This document shows positions 1 through 7,775 of a stretch of 17,215 nt of DNA, piece by piece (positions within the stretch are counted from its first letter, which is position 1; every line of letters begins with the position of its first letter). Both the position numbers and the translations under genes were made by a program. This DNA comes from Desulfocapsa sp. (GTDB lineage Bacteria; Desulfobacterota; Desulfobulbia; Desulfobulbales; Desulfocapsaceae): the NCBI GenBank assembly GCA_029934815.1, contig JAOZLM010000015.1:1-17215 (forward strand). Direction: 5' to 3'. The notes under the pieces are model-generated. The model saw only the letters and a program-made list of their open reading frames with translations, had not been told where the DNA came from and searched no databases.

Positions 1-137
1 TTTAAATAGAATTAAGCAGGCAGGATTGTTACACAGTATCAGTGGATTTGTCAAGTTGAAAGGCGTGTTTTAAAAGGCTCTCCGAGTAAGGAGGAGCGGG
101 GAAAAAAGGAGAAATAAAAGGGATGGCAGGACAGTAA

Positions 138-449
138 TTATTCGAAATACTCACTCACAAACTGGTAATAGGCTGAATTGATTTTTAAAAAATTGCAGCC
201 AACTCCATCTTCTCCCCTGTGAGAGATGTTGCCATATATCTCTGTGGAAATGGATTCGTCATCATCTTCAAGGATCAGGGTGATGGTGCAGATTTCTCCT
301 TCTTGCAAGTTTCTGTCAGCATCACATTCGATAAAAGCACCGCCAACACTCATGTCCTGCGTTTCGCCTTCAATGAGTTCGCCATTGGCAAGTTTTAAGA
401 GGGCGAATCTGCGGATGAGGTGACGTTCGTGATCTCGACGTTCAGCCAT
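138..449 (-). CDS. PilZ-domain protein (single domain)
   Basis: A 103-residue protein that is essentially one PilZ domain, a small beta-barrel that usually binds cyclic di-GMP and passes the signal to motility, polysaccharide or secretion machinery. The N-terminus is rich in Arg and carries two overlapping RxxxR arrangements (R5-R9 and R9-R13). They are followed by D32-x-S34-x-G36-G37, the second half of the c-di-GMP-binding signature. No signal peptide or membrane segment is visible, so it should be cytosolic. An AAGGAG-like ribosome-binding site lies just upstream of the ATG. The gene stands alone, with the terminator of the tat genes upstream of it. Family assignment is fairly sure from the motif. 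The output pathway cannot be read from the sequence. Confidence 0.85.
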   Translation of the reverse strand: MAERRDHERHLIRRFALLKLANGELIEGETQDMSVGGAFIECDADRNLQEGEICTITLILEDDDESISTEIYGNISHRGEDGVGCNFLKINSAYYQFVSEYFE

Positions 450-485
450 GGTAAACTCCTTGGGAAAAGAGAATCTGATAAATAC

Positions 486-515
486 AGCTTATGGCAAAAA
501 GAGTTTTTTTGTCAA
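486..515 (-). promoter_or_regulatory. Possible sigma-70 promoter for the PilZ gene
   Basis: On the minus strand a perfect TTGACA (510-515) is followed 18 nt later by a weak -10 hexamer, TAAGCT (486-491), about 40 nt before the PilZ start codon. The -35 element is convincing and the -10 is not, so this is tentative. Confidence 0.35.
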
Positions 516-539
516 GGAGAGTTCTTGAAGTGCAGGTAT

Positions 540-570
540 AAAAAAAGGGAGAACCACTGAAGGTTCTCCC
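540..570 (-). terminator. Intrinsic terminator of the tandem tat genes
   Basis: A perfect 9-bp inverted repeat, GGGAGAACC (547-555) and GGTTCTCCC (562-570), with a 6-nt loop. On the minus strand it is followed directly by a seven-T run (A540-A546 on the plus strand). It lies about 30 bases past the stop codon of the second tat gene, where a rho-independent terminator of that operon is expected. It also separates the tat operon from the PilZ gene downstream. Confidence 0.85.
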
Positions 571-602
571 TGAATTGCTGAGCTATTTTTTTGATTCTTT
601 TT

Positions 603-857
603 TTATTTTAGGACGTTGGTGATGTTTTTTAAATCTTTCACAGCATCAATCTTGTCTTTTACTGCTGATACTTCTTTCACTCCTGGAACATCTTCAATAA
701 TGTTTTTTCCGCCTTCTTCAATATCACTTATACCACTTTTGAAGGAGGAAATTGCTTTTCCAAGGCCTGATCCGATTTCAGGAAGTTTTTTGCCACCAAA
801 AACAAGCACAGCGATACCTAAAATAACTACGAGTTCCGGTGTTCCAAGTCCAAACAT
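603..857 (-). CDS. tatA: Sec-independent translocase TatA/E-type subunit (copy 2)
   Basis: An 84-residue protein with the TatA/E layout. It has a very short N-terminus, one hydrophobic helix (about residues 8-22, with E8 in PEL), an FG-x-x-KLPE hinge, an amphipathic helix (about residues 28-45) and a charged tail. TatA oligomers form the pore-like element that moves folded, twin-arginine signal-bearing proteins across the inner membrane. It starts 13 nt after the stop of the upstream tatA-like gene and is very similar to it over the first 35 residues. The longer tail, rich in Val, Lys and Asp, is the main difference. It could serve as a TatB-like partner, but the hinge is KLPE rather than the usual TatB form, so I keep TatA/E. 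No tatC lies in the window. Confidence 0.88.
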   Translation of the reverse strand: MFGLGTPELVVILGIAVLVFGGKKLPEIGSGLGKAISSFKSGISDIEEGGKNIIEDVPGVKEVSAVKDKIDAVKDLKNITNVLK

Positions 858-870
858 AGTATCCTCTTAA

Positions 871-1056
871 TCAGCTTTGTGAGTCCTCTTTGGGCTCGTC
901 GTCGATCTTTTTGGCTTCTTCTTTCTTGGTTGCATCTTTGAAGTTTTTGATTCCTTTACCAATTCCAGATCCAATCTCAGGGAGTTTGCCGGCTCCAAAA
1001 ATAATAACAATGATGACCAGAATAACGATTAACTCCGGCATTCCTAATCCAAACAT
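871..1056 (-). CDS. tatA: Sec-independent translocase TatA/E-type subunit (copy 1)
   Basis: A 61-residue TatA/E protein and the first gene of a two-gene operon. The N-terminus MFGLGMPEL leads into a single Ile/Val-rich transmembrane helix (about residues 8-21). A FGAGKLPEIGSG hinge and an amphipathic helix follow, and the last 20 residues are a Lys/Glu/Asp-rich tail. It inserts in the inner membrane and acts in export of folded proteins. A GAGG-type ribosome-binding site precedes the ATG. The close similarity to the next gene over the membrane and amphipathic helices points to a local tandem duplication followed by divergence of the tails. Family call is sure. Which copy is the main TatA and whether the other works as TatB or TatE cannot be decided here. 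Confidence 0.9.
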   Translation of the reverse strand: MFGLGMPELIVILVIIVIIFGAGKLPEIGSGIGKGIKNFKDATKKEEAKKIDDEPKEDSQS

Positions 1057-1078
1057 AAAAGAACCTCTATAAGCAGTT

Positions 1079-1099
1079 TAAGCTACTGTCAGCAGCTTA
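1079..1099. promoter_or_regulatory. Near-perfect palindrome upstream of tatA (possible operator)
   Basis: A 21-nt palindrome with 10-nt arms, TAAGCTACTG (1079-1088) and CAGCAGCTTA (1090-1099), around a central T. There is one mismatched pair. It ends 23 nt before the tatA start codon, inside the probable promoter or leader region, so a dimeric repressor site or an RNA hairpin are both possible. No function is assigned. Confidence 0.35.
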
Positions 1100-1163
1100 T
1101 GATGATTAATAAATTTTTCTTGATTACTATCGAACTTCAGTTTTATTCGATTTCTGCGATCCC

Positions 1164-1238
1164 GTCATTCCGGACTTGATCCGGAATCTTGTGAAAACAG
1201 CTAGTTCCGACGAGATTCCGGATCAAGTCCGGAATGAC
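1164..1238. repeat. REPIN-like element (two inverted REP palindromes)
   Basis: Two 26-nt segments, 1164-1189 and 1213-1238, are exact reverse complements separated by 23 nt. Each arm is itself a hairpin: ATTCCGGA and TCCGGAAT around CTTGA in the left arm (1167-1187), and the mirror image in the right arm. A doublet of REP palindromes in inverse orientation is the REPIN arrangement, normally mobilised by a RAYT (Y1 HUH) transposase encoded elsewhere in the genome. The GTCATTCCGGACTTGATCC-type core resembles dispersed palindromes known from many proteobacterial genomes. No RAYT gene lies in the window. The element sits between the mtaD stop codon and the tat promoter region, so it may also act as a transcription barrier for the mtaD operon. 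Confidence 0.75.
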
Positions 1239-1317
1239 TAAGGCGGTAGCTGAGCCTCAGTGTAATCAGGAAACTTTTTCTAATGATATGTCAAAATAGA
1301 GCAGGAAAGGCAGAATG

Positions 1318-2643
1318 TCAATCCTTTCCATGCGAGGCAATCTTTTCGCCCATTTTACGTGCATTGCTAAGCAGACGATCTTCATCCAGTGTGAGAAGCT
1401 TACGGTTCTCCATGACCACTTTTCCACCAATCACAGAATGTACAACGTCAGCACCTCTGGCTGCATATACAAGATGGGACGGAATGTTGTAGAGAGGGGT
1501 CAGGTGCGGTTGGTTCATGTTTAGCACAATTAGATCAGCTTTTTTCCCTGCTGCAAGTGATCCGATATGATTTCCGGCAGCCAGCGTTTCTGCACCACCA
1601 AGCGTTGCAGCGTGTAGCGTCTGTTCAGCGTTCATGGCAGTGGAATCCATGGTGACAACTTTTTGCATTTTTGCCACACTGTCCATCTCGGCAAACATAT
1701 CCACATCGTTATTTGAGGCTGCACCATCGGTGCCTATTCCTACTTTAACTCCTGCGGCAAGCATTGCTGTTACAGGTGCAGCACCTGAAGCCAGTTTCAT
1801 ATTTGATTCAATACAATGGGAAACAGATGCACCCCGTTTGGCCATAAGTGTTATTTCATCATCACTTAGCATTACACAATGTGCGGCCAATGTATTTGAG
1901 CCAAGAAGTTCAAGCTGTTCAAGGTGCTGCACCGGACTGCAGTTATAGCGCTCTTTACAGGTATTGACTTCAGCTTCATTTTCTGAAAGATGAATTACAT
2001 AAAGACTATTGTTGTCCGCCGCCACTTTTCCAAGTCTTGTCAGCAATTCTTTGGAACAGGTGTAGACAGAATGAGGATCCGCTGTGATGGTAATGAGAGA
2101 GTGGTTTTTGTAATGGGCAAAGAGATCATCGACATAAGCAAAACCGTTTTCGAGTTCTCCGTAACAGGGAGAAGGGAAATCGTAGAGAACTTCTCCTATC
2201 CATGCACGCATACCGGATTCTTCAGTGGCACGAGCTACTTCTTTTGAAAAGAGGTACATATCGCAAAAGCTGGTGGTTCCTGATTGTATCATTTCGGCAA
2301 GGGACAATTGCGTTGCCTGATAAATCATTTCCGGTGTCCACGATGCTTCCACCGGAAAGATATGTTCTTCCAGCCAGGTCATGAGAGGTAAATCGTCGGC
2401 AAGCCCTCTGAATAACGCCATGGGTGCATGGGTGTGGGTGTTGACAAGACCCGGCATGATGAGGCCATGTTCGGTGTGCAATGTACGTTTTGCAGTGTAG
2501 TCGTTTGTTATCTGCTGCGTGTTGCCAACGGCGCTAATGATATCACCGCTAATCGCAATGGCCGCATCTGTCATAACTCCGGCCTGTGTCGAATCCGGAA
2601 GAAGAAAACTGCCTGAGAGAATGAGATCTGCCTGCTGTTTCAT
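1318..2643 (-). CDS. mtaD: 5-methylthioadenosine / S-adenosylhomocysteine deaminase
   Basis: A 441-residue amidohydrolase-superfamily enzyme that hydrolytically removes the 6-amino group of methylthioadenosine (MTA) or S-adenosylhomocysteine (SAH), giving the inosyl derivative. The metal site is readable: H70 and H72 in NTHTHAPM, H218 in HLSE (with E221 as the likely proton shuttle), H255 in AHCV and D306 in GTDGAAS. The segment after H72, MALFRGLADDLPLMTWLEE, is typical of the MtaD/TrzA/AtzB group, and the SNMKLASG motif is present. It is cytosolic. The start lies 2 nt past the stop of the phosphorylase gene, so the two are co-translated. Together they would turn MTA/SAH into base plus a sugar phosphate. 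Other substrates such as guanine or adenosine cannot be excluded, but the motifs fit MtaD well. Confidence 0.9.
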   Translation of the reverse strand: MKQQADLILSGSFLLPDSTQAGVMTDAAIAISGDIISAVGNTQQITNDYTAKRTLHTEHGLIMPGLVNTHTHAPMALFRGLADDLPLMTWLEEHIFPVEASWTPEMIYQATQLSLAEMIQSGTTSFCDMYLFSKEVARATEESGMRAWIGEVLYDFPSPCYGELENGFAYVDDLFAHYKNHSLITITADPHSVYTCSKELLTRLGKVAADNNSLYVIHLSENEAEVNTCKERYNCSPVQHLEQLELLGSNTLAAHCVMLSDDEITLMAKRGASVSHCIESNMKLASGAAPVTAMLAAGVKVGIGTDGAASNNDVDMFAEMDSVAKMQKVVTMDSTAMNAEQTLHAATLGGAETLAAGNHIGSLAAGKKADLIVLNMNQPHLTPLYNIPSHLVYAARGADVVHSVIGGKVVMENRKLLTLDEDRLLSNARKMGEKIASHGKD

Positions 2644-2645
2644 AT

Positions 2646-3470
2646 CTAAATCCGTCCGCTGATTTCTACGATTAACTGTTCGAGTTTTGGTTCCATGGCT
2701 TCAGCTGTGGCAATGATATCTTCTAAAATGATTGGCTCAAAATTGTCCGGATCATTCACATTTGAAACCACGGAAAGACCTAAAACATCCATCCCAGCGT
2801 GACCGGCCACAATGATTTCAGGGACAGAAGACATGCCCACAGCGTCTGCGCCACTTTCCCGCAGCCATCTTGTTTCGGCAGGCGTTTCCAGACTAGGACC
2901 GGGAATGCACACGTATACGCCGCTGATCACGTTGCTGATTTTGCAATGAGTGGCACTGTCCAGTGCGGTTTTAATAAGCCCCGGATGATAAGGGGTGGAA
3001 AAATCAGGAAAACGAGGGCCCCACGCATCCACATTGGGGCCGCGTAACGGGTTTTCGCCCAGGAAATTTAAATGATCTCGCATGACCATAATAGAGCCGG
3101 CCTTAAAAAGAGGATTTAAACCACCGGCAGCATTGGTAACTAGAAGTGTTTTGGCGCCAAGCAGAGATAGTACACGAATGGGAAAGGCCACTTCTTTTGT
3201 GGAGTAACCTTCATAGAAATGGAATCTGCCCTGAAGGATAGCAACTTTTTTACCGGCCAGCATTCCAAAAACCAGATTCCCACTATGACTCGCAACAGTG
3301 GATTGCGGGAAATAGGGGAGATCTGAATAGGGCAGTATCAGCTCAGTATCAATCTTTTCAGCGAAATTACCAAGACCGGTACCAAGCTGGATGACTAACT
3401 CAGGAGAAAAAGGAGCATGCTCCTCAAGATAACGGACACATTCTTCGACACGTTCCTGGTAATCCATCAT
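2646..3470 (-). CDS. Purine nucleoside phosphorylase (trimeric class; possible MTI/inosine phosphorylase)
   Basis: A 274-residue trimeric-type purine nucleoside phosphorylase that splits a purine nucleoside with phosphate into base and ribose-1-phosphate. Signature segments are GTGLG (30-34, phosphate site), GRFHFYEGY (81-89, with H84), TNAAGGLNP (112-120), GPSLETPAETR (191-201, with E195 as the purine-binding Glu) and GMSSVPEIIVAGHAG. N237 in SNVNDP matches the Asn that favours 6-oxopurines, where adenine-specific MTA phosphorylases carry Asp. The expected substrates are therefore inosine- or guanosine-type. Directly upstream of mtaD, it could take methylthioinosine made by MtaD, a route known in Pseudomonas. 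Tandem Met codons start the protein after an AAGAGGG-type ribosome-binding site. Family is sure; the exact substrate is inferred. Confidence 0.88.
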   Translation of the reverse strand: MMDYQERVEECVRYLEEHAPFSPELVIQLGTGLGNFAEKIDTELILPYSDLPYFPQSTVASHSGNLVFGMLAGKKVAILQGRFHFYEGYSTKEVAFPIRVLSLLGAKTLLVTNAAGGLNPLFKAGSIMVMRDHLNFLGENPLRGPNVDAWGPRFPDFSTPYHPGLIKTALDSATHCKISNVISGVYVCIPGPSLETPAETRWLRESGADAVGMSSVPEIIVAGHAGMDVLGLSVVSNVNDPDNFEPIILEDIIATAEAMEPKLEQLIVEISGRI

Positions 3471-3505
3471 GTCCCTCTTAAGAGCTTTGTCAGCTGACCA
3501 GTTGC

Positions 3506-4900
3506 TTAATGAATCGCATTGGCTGAAAGGAAATCACGGATCTGATTTTTGTCAGCATCCATTAGCTCACAGCGAGATTGTTTATCCATAAGACTCTTGA
3601 TGGATTCTGGTAACTCAAGATCTTTGCCAATAGCCTCTTCCACAACATTACCAAATTTACCGGGATGCGCAGTGGCAAGACAGCAGATAGGAACACCTTT
3701 TTCCACATGTTTTAGGGCGCAGTGGACTCCAACAGCAGTGTGCGGATCCATGATATAGCCATGGTCCTTGTAAACACTTGCAATCGTCTTCACCACATCT
3801 TCTTCCGTTGCAGCTTCTGCGATAAAATTACGCTGGATCTGATCTTTGAAATCAGCAAGATCAAGTTTTCCGGTGTCGGCAAATTGCTCCATGGCCTGTT
3901 TGCAGCGATTGGGTTCCTCGTCAAGCAGATAATAAAGATAGCGCTCAAAATTAGAGGCTGATTGAATATCCATGGAAGGACTTGACGTGGCAGCAACTTC
4001 TCCCAGTGAATAATCACCATCGTTTACCATACGACTTAAAATATCGTTGGAATTTGTGGCCAGCAACAGTGTACGAATAGAGCCTTCAGGCAGCAAACGC
4101 TTTGCGATAAAACCGGCAAAAATATCACCAAAATTACCAGTGGGTACGGCGAAATTTACAGTGTTATCATTCTCGTGATTACTGATATGCAGGCTTGCGT
4201 AGACGTAATAAACCACCTGAGCTAAGATTCGTGCCCAGTTGATGGAATTAATAGCTCCGAGGTGGTGATTATCTTTAAAATCGAGATCATTGAAGATGGA
4301 TTTAACAATGGCCTGACCATCATCGAAGGTGCCGCGAATGGCAATGTTAAAAACATTGCTGTCGGTCACGGTGGTCATCTGTTTTTCCTGAACGGCACTC
4401 ACCCGGCCCTGGGGGTGGAGGATAAAAATATTAATCCGTTCTTTACCCCGAACTCCGTATATGGCAGCACTGCCGGTATCACCAGAAGTGGCACCGAGGA
4501 TATTCATTACAGAATCCTGTTTTTCCAGCAGATACTCAAAGATATTCCCAAGAAACTGTAGCGCGATATCCTTAAAAGCAAGTGTTGGCCCATGGAAAAG
4601 TTCCATGATATGGAGACCGCCCTGATGCACCAGTGGCGCAACTTCCTCTGTATCGAATGTGGCGTAAGAGCGTTCTATGATGTTTCGCAGTTCAGCTTCC
4701 GGGATATCATCAATAAAACGGGACATCACCTCAAAGGCAAGTTCTGTATAACTGAGATTTTGCCATTTTTCGTAGGTGCTGGCACCAATTCTGGGGATGG
4801 CTCGAGGCAGGAGAAGGCCGCCATCAGTGGCAAGACCCATCATAACGGCTTCGGTAAAGGAGATGGGATCAATCCCTCCCCGTGTGCTTATATATTGCAT
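3506..4900 (-). CDS. thrC: Threonine synthase
   Basis: A PLP-dependent enzyme converting O-phosphohomoserine to threonine, the last step of threonine synthesis. The start is set at the ATG of MQYISTRGG (4898-4900), giving 464 residues. That opening is characteristic of the long threonine synthase class, and a further upstream in-frame ATG at 4942 would only add residues overlapping rsfS. The likely Schiff-base lysine is K110 in GPTLAFKDIALQFLG. The phosphate-binding loop is GATSGDTGSAA (136-146), and the C-terminal TAHPGKFG motif is also present. It follows rsfS with only 2 nt between stop and start, so translation is probably coupled; the ribosome-binding site is weak. The protein is full length and intact. 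Its operon partners have no obvious shared pathway with threonine synthesis. Confidence 0.93.
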   Translation of the reverse strand: MQYISTRGGIDPISFTEAVMMGLATDGGLLLPRAIPRIGASTYEKWQNLSYTELAFEVMSRFIDDIPEAELRNIIERSYATFDTEEVAPLVHQGGLHIMELFHGPTLAFKDIALQFLGNIFEYLLEKQDSVMNILGATSGDTGSAAIYGVRGKERINIFILHPQGRVSAVQEKQMTTVTDSNVFNIAIRGTFDDGQAIVKSIFNDLDFKDNHHLGAINSINWARILAQVVYYVYASLHISNHENDNTVNFAVPTGNFGDIFAGFIAKRLLPEGSIRTLLLATNSNDILSRMVNDGDYSLGEVAATSSPSMDIQSASNFERYLYYLLDEEPNRCKQAMEQFADTGKLDLADFKDQIQRNFIAEAATEEDVVKTIASVYKDHGYIMDPHTAVGVHCALKHVEKGVPICCLATAHPGKFGNVVEEAIGKDLELPESIKSLMDKQSRCELMDADKNQIRDFLSANAIH

Positions 4901-4902
4901 GC

Positions 4903-5286
4903 TTAGCTCTCGTCTATTTCCACTCTGGGGGCGTCGTGCCACAACCCTTCAAGATCATAAAAAGATCGCTGTTCATGGTAGAAAATATGAACTACTACGT
5001 CGTCAAAGTCAAGAAGAACCCACATTCCGTCATTGATTCCTTCGGCGTTTGCAGCACTAACTCGCTTGGAACGCATTGTGGTTTCAAGGGCTTGTGCCAG
5101 CCCCTGAACATGACGACTGGAGCGTCCGCTCATAATTATAAAATAGTCTGCAAAAGAGGCAATTCCCTGTACATCAAGCACCACAACATCGTCTGCTTTA
5201 TTATCAAATGCTGCCTGGGCGCATAGGGTGGCGCGTTCAAGTCCTGTTAAATTCTGAACTTCTTTTTTTAGTTTTTTCTGAGTCAT
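4903..5286 (-). CDS. rsfS: Ribosomal silencing factor RsfS (Iojap family)
   Basis: A 127-residue RsfS protein, which binds ribosomal protein L14 on the 50S subunit and blocks joining to the 30S when nutrients are low. The family blocks are all present: VLDVQGIASFADYFIIMSG in the first half, SSRHVQGLA, then G-x-NDGMWVLLDF and DVVVHIFYHEQRSFYDLEGLW at the end. The length is typical. The start codon directly abuts the topB stop codon (no gap), and the stop lies 2 nt before the thrC start. This is a tight translational chain. In many bacteria rsfS sits near nadD or rlmH, and that context is missing here. Confidence 0.93.
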   Translation of the reverse strand: MTQKKLKKEVQNLTGLERATLCAQAAFDNKADDVVVLDVQGIASFADYFIIMSGRSSRHVQGLAQALETTMRSKRVSAANAEGINDGMWVLLDFDDVVVHIFYHEQRSFYDLEGLWHDAPRVEIDES

Positions 5287-7740
5287 TTAGTTTTTCACCT
5301 TCCGTTTTCGCGGAGGAAATTCAAAGCTGATTTTGCCAGCCTTGTTAAGGAGCAGATAGGCGTCAAAGGGACGTTTCTTTTTAGAGATGAATTTCGTTAT
5401 CAGCTCTGTTTTCCCATCTGTCAAAAGTTGTCGTATGTGATCCGGTTTTATTTCCCGGGCAAGGATGATTTTACTAATTTGCAATCCCTTTTCTTTGTCG
5501 CCATCGAGGGTGGATGCAGACATATAAGCTGCCGGTGTTTCAAATACCGGGGTGTCATCCACAGGAGAGTTGCCTAGTGGTTCACTCTTTTTAATGGATT
5601 CAATATCAAGTTCTGCTATTGAGTCGGCAAAGAGAAATTCAATCTTATTGTTTGTCAGTCGGAGGGATGCGGAGAATGGTTTGCCGCGCTTACTTCTAAA
5701 ATCACTGAACGGCCCTAAAGTTTTGCCGTTAATGATGTCCACTATTTCTTCTGTGGTCATTAGCCTGCCGCCAAGGATTTTGCGGAGGGTGATTTTTTCA
5801 TCTTCTGAGATATAAGCAGTGGGAGTTTCCATAAAACGGATATCACCAACGGGACTGAAAGGAGCTACTTTCTGAACAGGTGCTTTCTCAAATTTATGAA
5901 CCTGAGAAATAATATGTTCAGTAAGATCCCTGATTTCCTGCATAAACTGTTTACGGGTGAATTTACCAAGGAGAATCTGGTTAAGTTTGAATTCCCATTC
6001 ACCGGTCATCTGCGGAGAAGCGAGAACTTCGATTTGCAATGCTTCAAGGAGTGAAAGCAGTTCAAAGGCCTTGCCGGTGGGAGTAAGTTCTTTACCTTCC
6101 CGGACGATATATTTTTCTTTGAGGAGCTTCTCGATGATCGCAGCTCGTGTGGCTGGCGTTCCCAATCCCCGATCTTTCATGGCTTCAGCTAATTCTTCAT
6201 CGTCAACAAACTTGCCGGAATGTTCCATGGCAGAGAGCAGGGTTGCCTCGTTAAATCGTGGCGGAGGCTTGGTTGCTAATTTCTCTTTTTCCACTTCCCG
6301 GCAAAGGACGTCTGCACCTTTTGGAATCTCGGTCAGCAGTTTATCCGTTTCCTGATTACCATTTCCCTGATACACAATCTTCCAGCCAGCATCTGTCTGA
6401 ATCTTGCCCTCGGTGAGAAAGGTTTCTTTTTCAACCACAGAAAGGCGTTTGGTATTTAAGTAGCGTGCTGGTGGAAAGAAATTAGCCAGAAAACGTTGCA
6501 ACACCATGGTATAAATCTTTAATTCAGGCTCACTGAGACTTGTCGGTATTTTATTAGTGGGGATAATGGCATGATGGTCAGATATCTTTTTATTATCGAA
6601 TATCCGTTTTTCAGCCTTGATATATTTTTTTGCAAGGATGGTTTTTGCATGCGCACCCAGCTGCCAGCCTACTTGGTTCTTCACCGTTTTTTTGACGATG
6701 TTTAAGTAGTCTTCCGGGAGGTGGCGGCTATCGGTTCTTGGATAGGTGAGCAGTTTATGTTTTTCGTATAATGCCTGGGCGAGTCCAAGGGTGTTTTTTG
6801 CAGAGAATCCAAAGCGGGTATTGGCTTCACGCTGTAGTGTCGTGAGATCGTAAAGCCCCGGTGAACGTTGACTGGACTTTTTGCTACTTTCTGTGACGAC
6901 GGCTGGTTTCCCTTGACACTTTTCTGCTACTGCCTGTGCATTCTTCTCCTGCCAGATTCTGTCTTGTCTTGCATGTTCGTTTTTGGGATCTTTTTTGAAC
7001 TGCGGATTAATCCATTTCCCTTGATACTCTCCACTGTCAAAGGAGAAAGTGCCTCGCAGGGTGAAGTAATCTTTCGGCTCAAATGCCAGACGAAACTGTT
7101 CCCGCTTAACAAGGAGTGAGAGGGTAGGCGTTTGCACCCGGCCACAGGGAGTGAGGAAAAAACCGCCTTTTCTTGAGTTGAATCCGGTGAGTGCCCGGGT
7201 AGCGTTTAACCCGATCAGCCAGTCAGATTCAGACCTGCAAAGGGCAGCATCTTCCAAAGAAATCATTTCTTCATGGTCACGCAGATTAGCAAAACCCTCT
7301 TTGATGGCATCCTTTGTCATGGATTGCAGCCATAATCGTTTAAAACTTTTTTTGGCAACGGATGAATTCCAGACATAACGAAGAATATATTTAAAAATCA
7401 ATTCCCCTTCACGCCCTGCATCACAGGCATTGATAATTTCAGTTACATCTCTTCTGCGAATAAGTTTTTGTAAGGCATTGAGCTGACCTTTAGTCCCCTG
7501 AAGACCTTTTAACGGAAATTCTTCAGGGAGAATGGGCAGGTTGCCAAGAGACCAACTCTTATATTTAGGGTCGATCTCTTCAGGATACTTTATGGTAACC
7601 AGGTGGCCGATTGCATAAGACACTATATAAGAGTCACTTTCGTAGTGCGTCTTGGTCTTTTTGAATTTACCGGGCAGAGCTTTGGCAAGATCTCCGGCAA
7701 CACTTGGTTTTTCGGCAATGATTAAAGTTTTGTTACTCAT
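5287..7740 (-). CDS. topB: DNA topoisomerase III with C-terminal repeats
   Basis: An 817-residue type IA topoisomerase that cuts one DNA strand, passes another and reseals, decatenating replicating or recombining DNA. The Toprim domain (about 1-150) shows IIAEKPSVA with E9 and K11, and DAGREGELIF (107-116). The catalytic tyrosine is Y333 in LTYPRTDSR. The core continues with SDHHAIIPT (387-395) and the gate-region motif RFNEATLLSAME (495-506). Instead of zinc fingers the tail holds two copies of the topoisomerase C-terminal repeat, about 630-705 and 726-808. Each opens with a P-V-x-D-x-x-x-x-ETP-x-AY motif. The basic end, RKRKVKN, fits DNA binding. The ribosome-binding site is weak. It lies 35 nt after the ABHD14-like gene and directly abuts rsfS. 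Fully intact. Confidence 0.93.
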   Translation of the reverse strand: MSNKTLIIAEKPSVAGDLAKALPGKFKKTKTHYESDSYIVSYAIGHLVTIKYPEEIDPKYKSWSLGNLPILPEEFPLKGLQGTKGQLNALQKLIRRRDVTEIINACDAGREGELIFKYILRYVWNSSVAKKSFKRLWLQSMTKDAIKEGFANLRDHEEMISLEDAALCRSESDWLIGLNATRALTGFNSRKGGFFLTPCGRVQTPTLSLLVKREQFRLAFEPKDYFTLRGTFSFDSGEYQGKWINPQFKKDPKNEHARQDRIWQEKNAQAVAEKCQGKPAVVTESSKKSSQRSPGLYDLTTLQREANTRFGFSAKNTLGLAQALYEKHKLLTYPRTDSRHLPEDYLNIVKKTVKNQVGWQLGAHAKTILAKKYIKAEKRIFDNKKISDHHAIIPTNKIPTSLSEPELKIYTMVLQRFLANFFPPARYLNTKRLSVVEKETFLTEGKIQTDAGWKIVYQGNGNQETDKLLTEIPKGADVLCREVEKEKLATKPPPRFNEATLLSAMEHSGKFVDDEELAEAMKDRGLGTPATRAAIIEKLLKEKYIVREGKELTPTGKAFELLSLLEALQIEVLASPQMTGEWEFKLNQILLGKFTRKQFMQEIRDLTEHIISQVHKFEKAPVQKVAPFSPVGDIRFMETPTAYISEDEKITLRKILGGRLMTTEEIVDIINGKTLGPFSDFRSKRGKPFSASLRLTNNKIEFLFADSIAELDIESIKKSEPLGNSPVDDTPVFETPAAYMSASTLDGDKEKGLQISKIILAREIKPDHIRQLLTDGKTELITKFISKKKRPFDAYLLLNKAGKISFEFPPRKRKVKN

Positions 7741-7775
7741 GTAAACAGTCTTTTTGCAGTAAGTGTGTTGTTTTA

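Noticed and set aside
1..137. Possible gene or terminator left of the PilZ gene
   Set aside because: No open frame with a start signal and no stem plus T run could be seen in this short stretch.
616..1072. Plus-strand open frames opposite the two tatA genes
   Set aside because: They are antisense shadows of clear TatA genes and encode no recognisable domain.
4901..4942. Longer threonine synthase start overlapping rsfS
   Set aside because: The family begins at the MQYISTRGG Met; the extra residues are rsfS codons read in another frame.
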